DNA of 64,000 nucleotides from Diphasiastrum complanatum (Eukaryota > Streptophyta > Lycopodiopsida > Lycopodiales > Lycopodiaceae), in the NCBI GenBank assembly GCA_029204225.1, contig CM055095.1:30289586-30353585 (forward strand). The letters run 5' to 3'. The position numbers were made by a program, and so were the translations under genes. Within the stretch, counting starts at the first letter, position 1. Each line of letters opens with the position of its first letter. Below, one piece after another: positions 22,340 to 33,289 of the stretch. The notes under the pieces are model-generated. The model worked only from the letters and a program-made list of their open reading frames with translations. It was not told the origin of the DNA and ran no database searches.

Positions 22340-24827
22340 ATGGGTAAGCTACCCATACTTGAAGAACTCCAAGGCACACTCATGGCCGAGGAATCAAGAA
22401 GGAGCCAAATGCAAGAGAGGATGGATAGGCTTTCCATCCAAGGTGGAGATGACCAAGCTCTCTTCACCAAAGGCAAAGGCAAGTCCAAAGGCAAAGGATC
22501 AACATTCAAGAAGTCTACAAAGCTTGAGGATCAAGAAGGACCCCCAAAGGCATCTCCATCAACCACCAAAGTCAAGAAGGACAAATCAAAGGTGAAGTGC
22601 TACTCTTGTAGCAAGATGGGGCATTATGCCTCGGAATGCTTCAAGAGGAAGCAAGATCAAAGCCAAGCCAACATGAGCAAAGAGGAGGAGGAGGAGAGTT
22701 CACATGAGGACTCTCTCATGATGTCCATATTTTCTTCAACAAGCTTCAAAGGAGAAGATCCTTGGTGGATTGACTCGGGTGCTAGTTCACACATGACTAG
22801 TAAAAGGGAGTTTTTCTCTTCTCTCTTATCTTATGATGGACCTATAAAGTCTATCTATACAGCAAATGATGAAGCTTGTAAGATTGAAGGAGTTGGTAGC
22901 ATTCCTCTTTGCTTAGGATCTTCCAAAAAGATCAACATAGAAGGTGTTTTGTACATTCCTACAATAACAAAGAATCTACTAAGTGGTGGCCAAATGGTAG
23001 ACAATGGTTTCAATGTTGACTTTGCTTCAAATGAATGTTTCATCAAGAAGAAGGGTAAGATAGTGGCTAAGGGCACTAGAATTGGCAAACTTTATAAGCT
23101 GGATGCATTTGTGGATACTAATGTTGTCATGTTGGCCGAGAAGAGCAAGATATCTACCTTTACTTTATGGCACAAAAGACTTGGACATGTCAACTCGGGT
23201 TCCATGGAGGCTATGATCAAGGAGGAGTATGCTTTAGGCCTACCAAGGTCTATTGGGAAGGAAGACAAGGTTTGTGAAGCTTGTGCCTTATCCAAGGCAC
23301 ATAAGAAGGTGTTTCCTAACTCCATCACAAAGTCATCTCATCCTCTTGAACTCATACACTCGGATGTGCACATTGCTAGCACCAAATCTAATGGAGGTTC
23401 ATCCATGTTTTTAACCTTCATTGATGACTACTCAAGATATTGTTGGGTGTTCTTACTTTCCTTCAAGTCTCAAGTATTTGATACTTTTGTAAAGTTCAAG
23501 TTGTTTGTGGAAAAGCATCATAATCATAGCATCAAGATTCTTAGAAGTGACAATGGTGGAGAATTCATCTCCAATGAGTTCAAGGCCTTTTGTGAGGAGG
23601 AAGGGATCAAGAAAGAGACTTCTTGTCCTTACACTCCTCAACAAAATGGAGTTGCTGAAAGAAGGAATAGAACATTATGTGAATGTTCTAAGGCTTTAAG
23701 ACTAGATGCTTGTTTGCCCAAATCCTTTTGGGGTGAGTCTCTTGTATGTGCAAACTACTTGATGAATAGGGTGTCTTGCAAAGCAATTGAAGGCAAAAAT
23801 CCTTATGAGATGTTGTATGGAAAGAAACCCAATCTTAATCACTTGAAAGTTTTTGGGTGTATATGTTATGTGCATGTGCCATTGGAAACAAGAACCAAGG
23901 AGGATCCATCTTCCACAAGAGGGATCATGCTTGGATATGCAAGCTCAAGCAAGGGCTACAAAGTCTATCTCCCATCCTTGAACAAATTTGTTGTTTCAAG
24001 GGATGTCATCTTTGATGAACATCATATGCATATGCTTGAAGAAGTCTCAAGTGCTCCAACAATCAAGAAGAAGATGGCCGAGGAGCAAGATCTTGGTTTT
24101 GAGGAGGAGCTCATGGAGGAGCAAGCACCAAACCCACCTATCACACCAAGGAGATCTTCAAGGGCAAAAGTGGAGCCATCAAGGCTCACATATCAAGGCA
24201 AAGGACAGCAAGTTGAGGGTATCTCATCCACTTCTTATGCTTTATCTAGTTTTGAAGAACCGTCTAATGTTGAAGATGCATTGAACTCCAAAGAATGGTA
24301 TAAAGCTATGTTGGATGAGTATGATGCCTTGATTGAGAATGAAACTTGGTTGCTTGTTGAGAGACCTCAAAGGAATGTAATAGGATGCAAGTGGGTCTTC
24401 AAGCTTAAGTTGAATGCAAATGGGAGTGTTAACAAACATAAAGCAAGATTAGTTGCAAAAGGTTATGCTCAAGAGAGAGGGATAGACTATGAGGAAACTT
24501 TTGCACCCGTGGCCAAGATGGTCACAATAAGACTAATCATTGCACTTGCATCACATTTTGGATGGATTCTATGTCAAATGGATGTCTCTAATGCTTTCTT
24601 GAATGGTTTTTTGGAAGAGGATATCTATATGGAGCAGCCACAAGGGTTCATCAAGCATGGAATGGAGAACAAAGTATGCCATCTCCAAAGAAGCATCTAT
24701 GGCTTGAAGCAAGCCTCGAGATCTTGGAATTCAAGACTACATTGCTATCTTATTTCACTTTCTTTTGTTCAAAGTGAATATGATCCCACTCTTTACATTA
24801 AGTTTGATGATGTTGGTATTGTACTTT
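22340..24827 (+). CDS. L2 gag (3' part), protease, integrase, start of RT
   Basis: Open for 829 codons after the gag frameshift. Order: end of capsid; CCHC knuckle CYSCSKMGHYASECF (~22598); protease WWIDSGASSHMT (~22763); pre-integrase HHCC (LWHKRLGHVN...CEACALSK, ~23167-23290); integrase core with LIHSDVH, LRSDNGGEF and NGVAERRNRTLCE (D, D and E present); C-terminal integrase; linker PRRSSRAKVEPSRL; RT with CQMDVSNAFLNG and YGLKQASRSW. The coding sequence is interrupted at 24827 by L3, which adds a few LTR-encoded codons before a stop. It resumes at 30690/30695 in the same frame. Confidence 0.92.
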
Positions 24828-25480
24828 TGTGAAAAATTGTCAACTAGTAGTATTTTCCTAACTTGAGATTTTGTAGGCCTATGGCCAAATAAAAGTTAGA
24901 GATAGGTTCATACATGTATGTAGAGGCCCAAAGTATGTGTACACTACTTTTGAGGTCACATTAATTAGAGGAGGTCGAGTGTGGAGCTCTTCTATTGGCT
25001 CATAATTTGGTGCATTCCTATTTGACCAAATTTCTAGGTATATGGGTGAATCCTATTGGACCCCAATTTTAGCCTATCATAAGACAAGTGGCCAAGAGGC
25101 ACTATGGCTGCTATAAATAGCCATCTCCACGAGTATGTACATATCTCATTTTCATTCTATTGAATGAATGTTATGCTCTTTGAAGATCCATCTTCTTCTC
25201 TCTCACTTTTTTGTTCATATCTTGCATTCTAGCCACTAGAATTGTGATTTCTTTGTTGCTATGGCTTCACACGTGTGAAATGCAGGTTGTAGGCTCTGAA
25301 GTACGGACAGGGACAGCAAGTTTCTGTTTGTGGAAGCTTATGATCAGATTTTGATGTTTAGTTGATGTTTAGTATGCTTAACATCACAATTTCTATCATT
25401 TTTTCAATCTAGATGTGCATAACTTCCATGGCCAAGATCTTTATGAAACTTTAGCATCTTTTGGATCTGAGTTTTTCACA
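24828..25480 (+). repeat. 5' LTR of L3
   Basis: TGTGAAAAATTG...GTTTTTCACA. TATAAATA at 25112-25119 is the likely TATA box. Palindrome TTCACACGTGTGAA at 25266-25279, about 150 bp downstream, in the expected transcribed part. Confidence 0.97.
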
Positions 25481-25492
25481 TGGTATCAGAGC
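25481..25492 (+). other. L3 primer-binding site
   Basis: TGGTATCAGAGC, complementary to the 3' end of initiator tRNA-Met, immediately after the 5' LTR. Confidence 0.95.
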
Positions 25493-26089
25493 ATTAGGCG
25501 GCCAAATGTGCAGGTTTTGCCAGATTTAGAAGAGATTTGTGGGCGAGTTTGCTTTTGTAGCATTCCAATCAAGTTTCTAGCTAAAAATCTTGTTGATTTA
25601 TGTGTAGAAATTGGATCTTTGTGATCAAAACATCATTTGTATGCATTTCAATTGAAGTAGGGCGAATTCCCTCTATACTTATCAGAATAAGGAGACAAAA
25701 ATTGTTTTGGAAAGAGGGAGATGCAAGATCCAACAAGATCCTATTAGTTTTCCATTCTAGCATATAGTTTTTTGATTCAATTTCTTGCTTCTTCATGTCA
25801 AAAACTTCAAAATTGATGTAACCCTCTGATTTTCAGTTTGCTGAATGATTCAAGAGTGTATTTCAATCTTAGGAGTGAGGGAAAAGCAAGTATATTGAGG
25901 TTTGGTCTTGGTTTGATCAAGAAATCATAAAACTAGTGGCTAAAATTGAGAAAAAAGTGAGGAAAAGAGAGAAAAAGTAAGGTTTTAGGTTCCAAATCTT
26001 TGTGATTTCTTCTTGTGTTTCATTTGTTGATTCAAGAGAGTGCTTAGTGCATTGGAACAGGTCAAAGATCAGAGATCAATCATTGCAAC

Positions 26090-28936
26090 ATGGCTACAAA
26101 TGGAGGCTACATGTTGGAAAGCAATGATAGGCTTACCTCCCTCAACTATTCTACTTGGAAAGTAAGGATGGAGTCTTTGCTTGAGATGAATGAGTTGATG
26201 GATATTGTTGTAGGTGTGGAGGAGAGACCTTTGGCACCTCAAGAACAATTGAGGTATGACAAGAGGGCAAAGAAAGCCCTTCACATGATCAAGATGAATG
26301 TGACAAATGAGCTTATCAAAGAGGTTGGTAAGTGCACATCATCTAGTGAAGCTTGGGAAGCCTTGAAGAAGGTTTATGAATCCAAGTCTACTTCTAGAGT
26401 GTTGACTTTAAGAAGGCAAATCTTTTCTTGTATGCAAAAGAAGAGTGAGAATGGACATGCTTTTGTTTTGAGAGTTAAAGCATTGAATGATGAGTTAGCA
26501 TGCATTAATGATGGCATAAATAATGAGGAGCTTGTTCAAGTGATTCTCAATGGCTTGTTGGATGATCATGCTAATCTTGTTCAAAGTTATGCTATCCAAA
26601 AATGTTTACCAAGTGTTGGAGACTTGCAAGAGGTCTTGTTGGCTGAAGAATTCAGGTTGCAAGCAAGAGTGGGAGCATCTTCTACATCTCAAGGAGGAGA
26701 AGAGGAGGCAATGTTCTCTAAAGGCAAGTTCAAGGGCAAAGGTAAAAGCAATTGGTCTAAAGGGCAAGACCAAGGTGAGCACTCTACTTTTGGCAAAAAG
26801 AAGGATAGATCTAAGCTAAAATGTTTCTATTGTGGAGTCAAAGGGCATTTTGCTAGTGATTGTTTTAAGAAAAAGAGGGATCAAGGGGAAAAGCAAACCA
26901 ATCTAACTATTGATGAGGGTGGGGATGAGCTTCTTTCAAATGATGCTTTTGTTATGTCATCTTGCTTGTTGGCTAATCATGGAGACATTGATCCTTGGTG
27001 GATTGATAGTGGAGCCACTTCTCATATGACATATCATAAAGAGTATTTTTCATCTTTAATGGCATTTGATGGTGATAGGAAGGTAATCTATACCGCAAAT
27101 GATGGTGAGTGTGCAATCAAGGGGATTGGCACAATTCCTATTTCACTTTCTACAAATAGGAATATAGAATTGAAAGATGTTTTGCTCATTCCATCCATTA
27201 CCAAGAACTTACTTAGTGTAAGCCAAATGCTTGACAAAGGATTCAAAGTTGAGTTTGATGGTGATGCTTGCTTGATCAAAAAGGGGTGTAGTATCATTGC
27301 AAAAGGGAAAAGGCAAGGGAAATTGTTCAAGCTTGATGCATGTGTTGTTGCTAACCAAGTTGGATGCATGGCAAATGAACAAATGTCAATTCAAGAGGTA
27401 TGGCATAAAAGGATGGGACATCTCAACTACAAGGCCTTGGAGGAAATAGCCAAAAAGGAGGTAGTAAGGGGACTTCCCAAGTCTCTTACTTGCTTGAATC
27501 ATGTTTGTGAAGAATGTGCTTTGTCTAAATCACATAGATTGCCATATACTAGATCTATATCTAGATCTAAGATGCCTTTTTCTCTCTTGCATTCGGATAT
27601 TCATGGTGTTACTACAATTAGCAATGGAGGTGCTAAGATGTATGTAACTTTCATTGATGATTTTAGTAGATTTTGTTGGGTTTATCTACTAAAGAGCAAG
27701 GATGAGGTGTTTGATGTGTTTGTCAAGTTCAAAGTTGCTATTGAGACTCAATTTACAACCAAAATCAAATGCTTGAGGAGCGACAATGGTGGTGAATACA
27801 TTTCTAACAAATTCAAAGCCTTTTGCGATGAGCATGGGATCAAGAGGGAGTACACATGTCCAAGAACATCACAACAAAATGGAGTGGCCGAGAGGAAGAA
27901 TAGAACCTTGTGTGAGAGTGCAAAGGCAATGAGATTGAATGCTAATCTTCCTAAACCTTTTTGGAGTGATGCTTTGTTGTGTGCAAATTTCCTATGCAAT
28001 AGATGGCCAAGTGTTGTATTGGAAGGAAAAACCCCTTTTGAAGCTTTGTTTGGTACGAAGCCTAATGTCAAGTTTCTAAGAACTTTTGGATGCATTTGCT
28101 ACTTCAACATTACTCTTGATGATAGAACTAAGGAGGATCCATCTTCAAGAAAGGGCATTTTTGTTGGTTATAGTGAAGTAAGCAAAGCATATAGGATTTA
28201 TGTTCCTTCAATCAAGAAAGTGTTCACAAGTAGGGATGTCATTTTTGATGAAAGTAACATTCCAAAAGTTGTTTCAAGTGATGATGGTGTTGTTGCAACT
28301 AATGTGCTTGATGACAATGGAGTTGATGACACATTGGATGTGGATGTTGAAGAAGCCTCTTCAAGTCAAATTCCAAGGAGAACTCCAAGGCATAAAGTGA
28401 AACCCTCAAGGCTCACTTATGATGGCAAAGGTAAGCAAGTGGTGGATGGATCCAACTATGCTTTCCTAACTTCTTTTGATGTACCTTCATGTGTAGATGA
28501 AGCAAGGCAAAAAGAGGAATGGATCCAAGCAATGGATCTTGAGTTTGAAGCACTTATGAAGAACAACACATGGAGATTGGTGGAGCTTCCAAAGGGCAAA
28601 AGTGCAATTGGATGCAAATGGATCTTCAAGGTAAAGACAAATCAAGATGGATCTATCAACAAGTTGAAGGCAAGGTTGGTGGCTAAAGGTTATGCTCAAG
28701 AGCATGGCATTGACTATGAGGAAACCTTTGCACCCGTGGCAAAGATGGTGAGCATAAGAGTAATCATTTCCCTTGCAACTCTTTATGGATGGGATCTTTG
28801 GCAATTAGACATTTCTAATGCTTTCTTGAATGGTGATCTTGAAGAGGAAGTCTACATGGAGCAACCCGAGAGCTATGTTTCTCATAGCAAGCCTAATCAT
28901 GTGTGTTTTCTACAAAAAAAGTTTGTATGGTCTTAA
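26090..28936 (+). CDS. L3 Gag-protease-integrase and start of RT
   Basis: 948 codons from MATNGGYMLESNDRLTS. UBN2 capsid about residues 1-210; CCHC knuckle CFYCGVKGHFASDCF (~244-258); protease WWIDSGATSHMT (~302); pre-integrase HHCC from ~436 (VWHKRMGHLN) to ~475 (CEECALSK); integrase core with LLHSDIHG (~501), LRSDNGGEYIS (~563) and NGVAERKNRTLCE (~600), so the D,D,E triad is intact; linker PRRTPRHKVKPSRL; RT from ~840 with WQLDISNAFLNGD. The true frame ends at CFLQK because of one extra A; the last residues (KFVWS) are off-frame. It encodes the capsid, the processing enzyme and the enzyme that inserts the cDNA. Confidence 0.93.
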   Translation: MATNGGYMLESNDRLTSLNYSTWKVRMESLLEMNELMDIVVGVEERPLAPQEQLRYDKRAKKALHMIKMNVTNELIKEVGKCTSSSEAWEALKKVYESKSTSRVLTLRRQIFSCMQKKSENGHAFVLRVKALNDELACINDGINNEELVQVILNGLLDDHANLVQSYAIQKCLPSVGDLQEVLLAEEFRLQARVGASSTSQGGEEEAMFSKGKFKGKGKSNWSKGQDQGEHSTFGKKKDRSKLKCFYCGVKGHFASDCFKKKRDQGEKQTNLTIDEGGDELLSNDAFVMSSCLLANHGDIDPWWIDSGATSHMTYHKEYFSSLMAFDGDRKVIYTANDGECAIKGIGTIPISLSTNRNIELKDVLLIPSITKNLLSVSQMLDKGFKVEFDGDACLIKKGCSIIAKGKRQGKLFKLDACVVANQVGCMANEQMSIQEVWHKRMGHLNYKALEEIAKKEVVRGLPKSLTCLNHVCEECALSKSHRLPYTRSISRSKMPFSLLHSDIHGVTTISNGGAKMYVTFIDDFSRFCWVYLLKSKDEVFDVFVKFKVAIETQFTTKIKCLRSDNGGEYISNKFKAFCDEHGIKREYTCPRTSQQNGVAERKNRTLCESAKAMRLNANLPKPFWSDALLCANFLCNRWPSVVLEGKTPFEALFGTKPNVKFLRTFGCICYFNITLDDRTKEDPSSRKGIFVGYSEVSKAYRIYVPSIKKVFTSRDVIFDESNIPKVVSSDDGVVATNVLDDNGVDDTLDVDVEEASSSQIPRRTPRHKVKPSRLTYDGKGKQVVDGSNYAFLTSFDVPSCVDEARQKEEWIQAMDLEFEALMKNNTWRLVELPKGKSAIGCKWIFKVKTNQDGSINKLKARLVAKGYAQEHGIDYEETFAPVAKMVSIRVIISLATLYGWDLWQLDISNAFLNGDLEEEVYMEQPESYVSHSKPNHVCFLQKKFVWS

Positions 28937-30041
28937 GCAAGCACCAAGGAGTTGGTATGCTAGGCTTAACTCTTTTCTACTTTCTCAAAACTTCACTATG
29001 AGTGAGTATGATCATTCACTTTACTTTAGAATTAGTGCTAATGATGTTACAATCCTTATAATTTATGTGGATGACATTATTTTAAGTGGAGGGAACAAGG
29101 AAGATATAGAAGATATCAAGAAAGCACTAAAAAAGGAATTTGAAGTGCATGATCTTGGTCTTTTGAGCTATATCTTAGGAATAGAAGTAATTAGAACTTC
29201 TCAAATCACTTTTATTTCACAAGAGAAGTATGCTATTTCTATTCTCAATAGATTTCATATGGTAGATGCAAATCCTATTGATACACCTATGGAATCACAT
29301 GTAAAGCTAACTATAAGAGGTAATGAAAGATCCTTCGAGGACATTACTCTCTATAGGAAGCTAATAGGTTCTCTTATATATCTAACCATCACAAGACCTG
29401 ATTTATCTTATTGTGTTGGTAGATTAAGCCAATTCATGCAAGATCCTAGCATAGAACATTGGAAACTAGGAAAGAGGATCTTGAGATACATCTCGGGAAC
29501 AAAAGATTTTGGCATTGTTTATAGAGGCTCATCACCTAACTTATTTGGTTTTTCAGATTCAGATTTTGCAGGAGACCTTATGGATAGAAAATCCATAAAT
29601 GCACATGCTATTTTCATAGGTGATGGAGCTATCTCATGGATGTCGAAGAAACAAGCAACTATATCACTTTCTTCTAGTGAGGCCGAGTACAAAGCTTTGA
29701 CATCATGCACAAAGGAGATGGTGTGGATCAAGAGGATGATTATGGAGCTTCATTTGCTGGATTTTTCAGAGAGTCCAATCATCTTTTGTGACAACCTTTC
29801 AGCCCAAAGTCTAGCAAGCAATCCGGTTTTCCATGCAAGGAGCAAACATATCGAGGTGGCTTACCATTTTGTGAGAGAACAAGTGTTGGCAAAAGAGATC
29901 AAGCTTGAACATGTCCCATCAAAGGAATGTGTGGCTGATATCTTTACCAAAGCATTGGGAAAGGACTTATTTTTCAAGCATAGAACAAGTCTTGGTGTAC
30001 TTTCTAAATCTATGCTAAAACTAGTTGAAGAGGGAGTGTGA
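28918..30041 (+). CDS. L3 reverse transcriptase and RNase H (continuation)
   Basis: Continues pol after the one-base insertion: [22 protein letters not shown] (~29056; both catalytic Asp), DTPMESHVKL, ERSFEDITLYRKLIGSLIYL, then RNase H with FSDSDFAGD, SSSEAEYKAL and FCDNLSA (catalytic Asp, Glu, Asp) and ARSKHIEVAYHFVRE. It stops at 30039-30041, the TGA formed with the first bases of the 3' LTR. An ATG at 28830 opens this frame, but the residues before CVFYKK are off-frame. RT and RNase H copy the RNA to DNA inside the particle. In one frame with the previous entry it would be a full polyprotein of about 1,315 residues. Confidence 0.9.
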
Positions 30042-30689
30042 AAAATTGTCAACTAGTAGTATTTTCCTAACTTGAGATTTTGTAGGCCTATGGCCAAATA
30101 AAAGTTAGAGATAGGTTCATACATGTATGTAGAGGCCCAAAGTATGTGTACACTACTTTTGAGGTCACATTAATTAGAGGAGGTCGAGTGTGGAGCTCTT
30201 CTATTGGCTCATAATTTGGTGCATTCCTATTTGACCAAATTTCTAGGTATATGGGTGAATCCTATTGGACCCCAATTTTAGCCTATCATAAGACAAGTGG
30301 CCAAGAGGCACTATGGCTGCTATAAATAGCCATCTCCACGAGTATGTACATATCTCATTTTCATTCTATTGAATGAATGTTATGCTCTTTGAAGATCCAT
30401 CTTCTTCTCTCTCACTTTTTTGTTCATATCTTGCATTCTAGCCACTAGAATTGTGATTTCTTTGTTGCTATGGCTTCACACGTGTGAAATGCAGGTTGTA
30501 GGCTCTGAAGTACGGACAGGGACAGCAAGTTTCTGTTTGTGGAAGCTTATGATCAGATTTTGATGTTTAGTTGATGTTTAGTATGCTTAACATCACAATT
30601 TCTATCATTTTTTCAATCTAGATGTGCATAACTTCCATGGCCAAGATCTTTATGAAACTTTAGCATCTTTTGGATCTGAGTTTTTCACA
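30037..30689 (+). repeat. 3' LTR of L3
   Basis: Same length as the 5' LTR and, by eye, identical. TATAAATA at 30321-30328. Followed by the duplication ACTTT. Confidence 0.97.
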
Positions 30690-30694
30690 ACTTT

Positions 30695-31668
30695 TACTCA
30701 TTTATGTAGATGACATCATCATTAGTGGAAATAGTGTTGATGGTATTGAGAAAATCAAGATAGATCTATCCTTAGAGTTCAAGATGGTAGATCTAGGGTG
30801 TCTTCACTTCATCTTAGGCATAGAAGTACTTAGAGGGTCTGATTTTATCTTTATAAGTCAAGTAAACTATGCTCAAAGTCTTTTGAAGAAGTTTAAGATG
30901 GAAGTATGCAAAAGTGTTGACACACCAATGGAGCAAGATGTAAAAGTGCCAAATGAAGATGATGAAAGATCCTTCATGGACATCACTTTGTTTAGGCAAC
31001 TTATAGGTTCCTTAATGTGGATCACTATAACTAGACCAGATCTTAGCTTTAGTGTATGTAGGTTGAGCCAATCCATGCAAAAGCCATTGAATATCCATTG
31101 GAAAAAGGCTAAGAGGATTCTAAGATACATCTCGGGTACATTGGATTTTGGGATTCTATATAGAGGAGATGTGATTAACCTTCATGCATTTAGTGATTCA
31201 GATTTTGCAGGGGACAAGAGGGATAGGAAATCAACAAGTGCCTATTCAACTTTCATAGGAGAAGGTGTGGTTTCATGGCTTTCAAAAAAGCAAGAAACTA
31301 TATCTCTATCTTCAACCGAGGCCGAGTACAAAGCTTTGACAACCACTACAAAGGAGGTACTTTGGATCAAGAGATTATTGGTGGAACTAAAGATCATGGA
31401 TTCAGAGGAGGCACCAATCATCTACAATGACAATATATCATCCCAACACCTTGCATCTAACCCAATCTTCCATGCAAGATCTAAGCACATTGAGATATGC
31501 CATCACTTTGTGAGAGAAATGGTGCAAGCCAAGGAGATTGCTTTGGAGCATGTTCCAAGCAATGAATGTGTAGCTGATCTACTTACTAAACCACTTCAAA
31601 AGACACCTTTTATGAAGTTCAGATCATCACTTGGAGTGATTAGTAAAGCAATGATTGAACCAAGCTAG
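30695..31668 (+). CDS. L2 reverse transcriptase C-terminal half and RNase H
   Basis: Direct in-frame continuation of the L2 gene after the L3 insertion: LLIYVDDIIISGN (YVDD at 30703-30714), DTPMEQDVKVP, ERSFMDITLFRQLIGSLMW, then RNase H FSDSDFAGDKRDRKSTS, SSTEAEYKAL, YNDNISS and ARSKHIEICHHFVRE. In YNDNISS the catalytic Asp is kept. It ends KAMIEPS with TAG at 31666. A purine tract AGTGAGGAGGAG precedes the LTR. No stops or frameshifts in this part, so before L3 arrived the only lesion in L2 was the gag deletion. Confidence 0.92.
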
Positions 31669-31682
31669 ATAGTGAGGAGGAG

Positions 31683-32364
31683 TGTTAAAAATTCACAATT
31701 CTAGCTTGACTAGTTTTGGTCATATGACTTGTAAATAGTTAGATGGTCATGATGTGGCTTGTCACACGTGCCAAATAGCATAGGATTTCATTCATAAGGA
31801 TGTTCTCAAGTAGACCTAAGTGTTAGAACCTTTGGAATGAGTCCAAATTATGCTTAGATACAAGGGAGAAAAAATAGGAGCTATTTTTGGTAGTTTTTGC
31901 ATTGTTGAGGGATCTCCAAGATTCCAACCCTAACTTGGTAGGGATGAAAGATCCACCAAAATTATCATTAGGGATAGGTTTAGGGCTACTCATACCTGCC
32001 CAAAACCGTGATGGATCATGTATATATAGGTGATGATATCTCACCAAAATCAATCAAGCAATTTCATGTTTTTTCTCTCATAATGGTGCAATTGCTCTCT
32101 ATGTTCATAATTGTTTGAGTACTTGTGATTACTAATGATTATAGGATTGAATGTAGGTCTGGTGTACAGTACTCAGACTGTGGGAGGCCGTACTTTCACA
32201 CGTGTGAAGCCTTCTTCAAGGATTTGGGCCATTTAGTGAGGTTCAAGCATAGATTTTTGATGGATTTTGATGGTTCAACTTGTGCTAATCTTATGAAATC
32301 ATAATCTATTGTTTCCCTCATCATTTCAAGTGTTTTAGGATCCTTATTTGCTGTAATTTTTACA
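31683..32364 (+). repeat. 3' LTR of L2
   Basis: Same length as 20341-21022, with 5 substitutions by eye (two in CACGTGCC versus CACTTGTC near 31766-31771, one each near 31788, 31814 and 31892). The intact G-box copy is in this LTR. Confidence 0.95.
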
Positions 32365-32868
32365 AAGTCTGCTAAACATATTCTCAAATACATTCGAGGG
32401 ACATTGAATTTTGGTTTGAAGGATGATCAGCCTGAAGTGCCAATATTGATAGGATATACAGATGCTGATTGGGCAAGTAATATTGATGAAAGAAGGTCTA
32501 CCAATGGTCATACATTCAGTTATGGTACAGCTGCAGTTTCATGGAGCAGCAAAAAGAAACCTACAGTAGCCTTATCCTCGACGAAAGTTGAATATCGAGC
32601 ACTCAGCAATGTTGCACAAGAAGCGGTATGATTACGAAGATTGCTTGTGGATTTAGGTCAACCATAGGTGGATGCAAGTACCATATCTTGCGACAATCAA
32701 AGCTGCATTCACCTTGCCAAAAATCTAGTTTTACATGCTCGAACCAAGCACATCGAAATACATTATCATTTTGTTCGAGAGAAAATTCTTGATGGAGCCA
32801 TTGATCTTATTTTCTGTAAATCTGAAGATCAAGTGGCAGATATTTTTACTAAGTCATTAGGTAGATGA
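32365..32868 (+). pseudogene. L1 RNase H, right-hand part
   Basis: Resumes L1 after L2: KSAKHILKYIRGTLNFGL, YTDADWASNIDERRSTNG, WSSKKKPTVALSSTKVEYRAL, then TGA at 32629 and a second stop in QPxVDAST. It continues SCDNQSCIHLAKN and ARTKHIEIHYHFVREKIL to a stop near 32868. The Glu of the usual SSTEAEY is Lys (SSTKVEY), so a catalytic residue is lost. A purine tract TTGAGGGAGAG precedes the LTR. Confidence 0.9.
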
Positions 32869-32922
32869 AAAGTTTCGTACTTTACTAGGAATAGAAAAAT
32901 TAATTTTATCATTGAGGGAGAG

Positions 32923-33183
32923 TGTTAGAAATCAATGATAAACTTCATTGTTACACTTCTTAGTTACTATTTACGATGTACTTTATTACTAGCTATAACT
33001 AGCCGTTGGCTAGTCTAGTAGTCTACTCCTAGGTTCTCCCTCTCTATCAGGGTTTAGGGTTTATATGTACATTTTACATTCAGTATGTGGTAGTGTGATA
33101 GATTGATAGTGCGTGTTCTTCTTCTGGCTTCTTTGGTGATTGCTTATGATGAATGCTTGATGTTGCATATCTGATTATTGACA
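32923..33183 (+). repeat. 3' LTR of L1
   Basis: TGTTAGAAATC...TTATTGACA, 261 bp, followed by TTATC. Eight differences from the 5' copy, all C/T or G/A. Confidence 0.95.
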
Positions 33184-33289
33184 TTATCATTAGAAATACA
33201 TTATTAGAATAATGATTCTGATATAGTGTAAACTTTTGCTATAATTTTTTTTACAATCTACTATCTGCATACACTCACCCTGAAATTCT

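Larger units (their letters stand above)
24828..30689 (+). mobile_element. L3: young Ty1/copia element inserted in L2 RT
   Basis: LTRs of 653 bp (24828-25480 and 30037-30689) show no difference on visual comparison. A perfect duplication ACTTT flanks the element (24823-24827 and 30690-30694). Removing it restores L2 as GIVLLLIYVDD. Length 5862 bp. The primer site (25481-25492), gag-pol and purine tract (AGAGGGAG before 30037) are present. The only visible defect is one extra A in the A-run near 28913-28920. It is the innermost and most recent layer and the likeliest transposition-competent lineage here. Confidence 0.97.
20341..32364 (+). mobile_element. L2: Ty1/copia element inserted in L1 and split by L3
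   Basis: LTRs of 682 bp (20341-21022 and 31683-32364). Flanks share AAGT (20337-20340 and 32365-32368). Removing L2 plus one copy of AAGT restores the L1 reading frame as HWK-SAKHILKYIRGT, which confirms the insertion point. The duplication is 4 bp rather than the usual 5. Without L3 the element is about 6.2 kb with one gag-pol frame broken only by a single-base loss. The primer site TGGTATCAGAGC (21023-21034) and a purine tract before 31683 are intact. The LTRs differ at 5 positions by my count. Confidence 0.95.
16010..33183 (+). mobile_element. L1: Ty1/copia element, outermost complete shell of the nest
   Basis: LTRs of 261 bp (16010-16270 and 32923-33183) are flanked by a perfect duplication TTATC (16005-16009 and 33184-33188). 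Without the inserted L2 the element is about 5.1 kb. It carries a leader with three 80-bp inverted-arm units, then gag, protease, integrase, RT and RNase H, all with stops and frameshifts. The LTRs differ at 8 positions by my count, all transitions. It is the second oldest layer and long inactive. Confidence 0.95.

Noticed and set aside
28830-28917. ATG at 28830 as a true start of a separate L3 RT protein
   Set aside because: Residues up to CVFYKK are an off-frame reading of the end of the first frame; the frame becomes RT only after the A-run.
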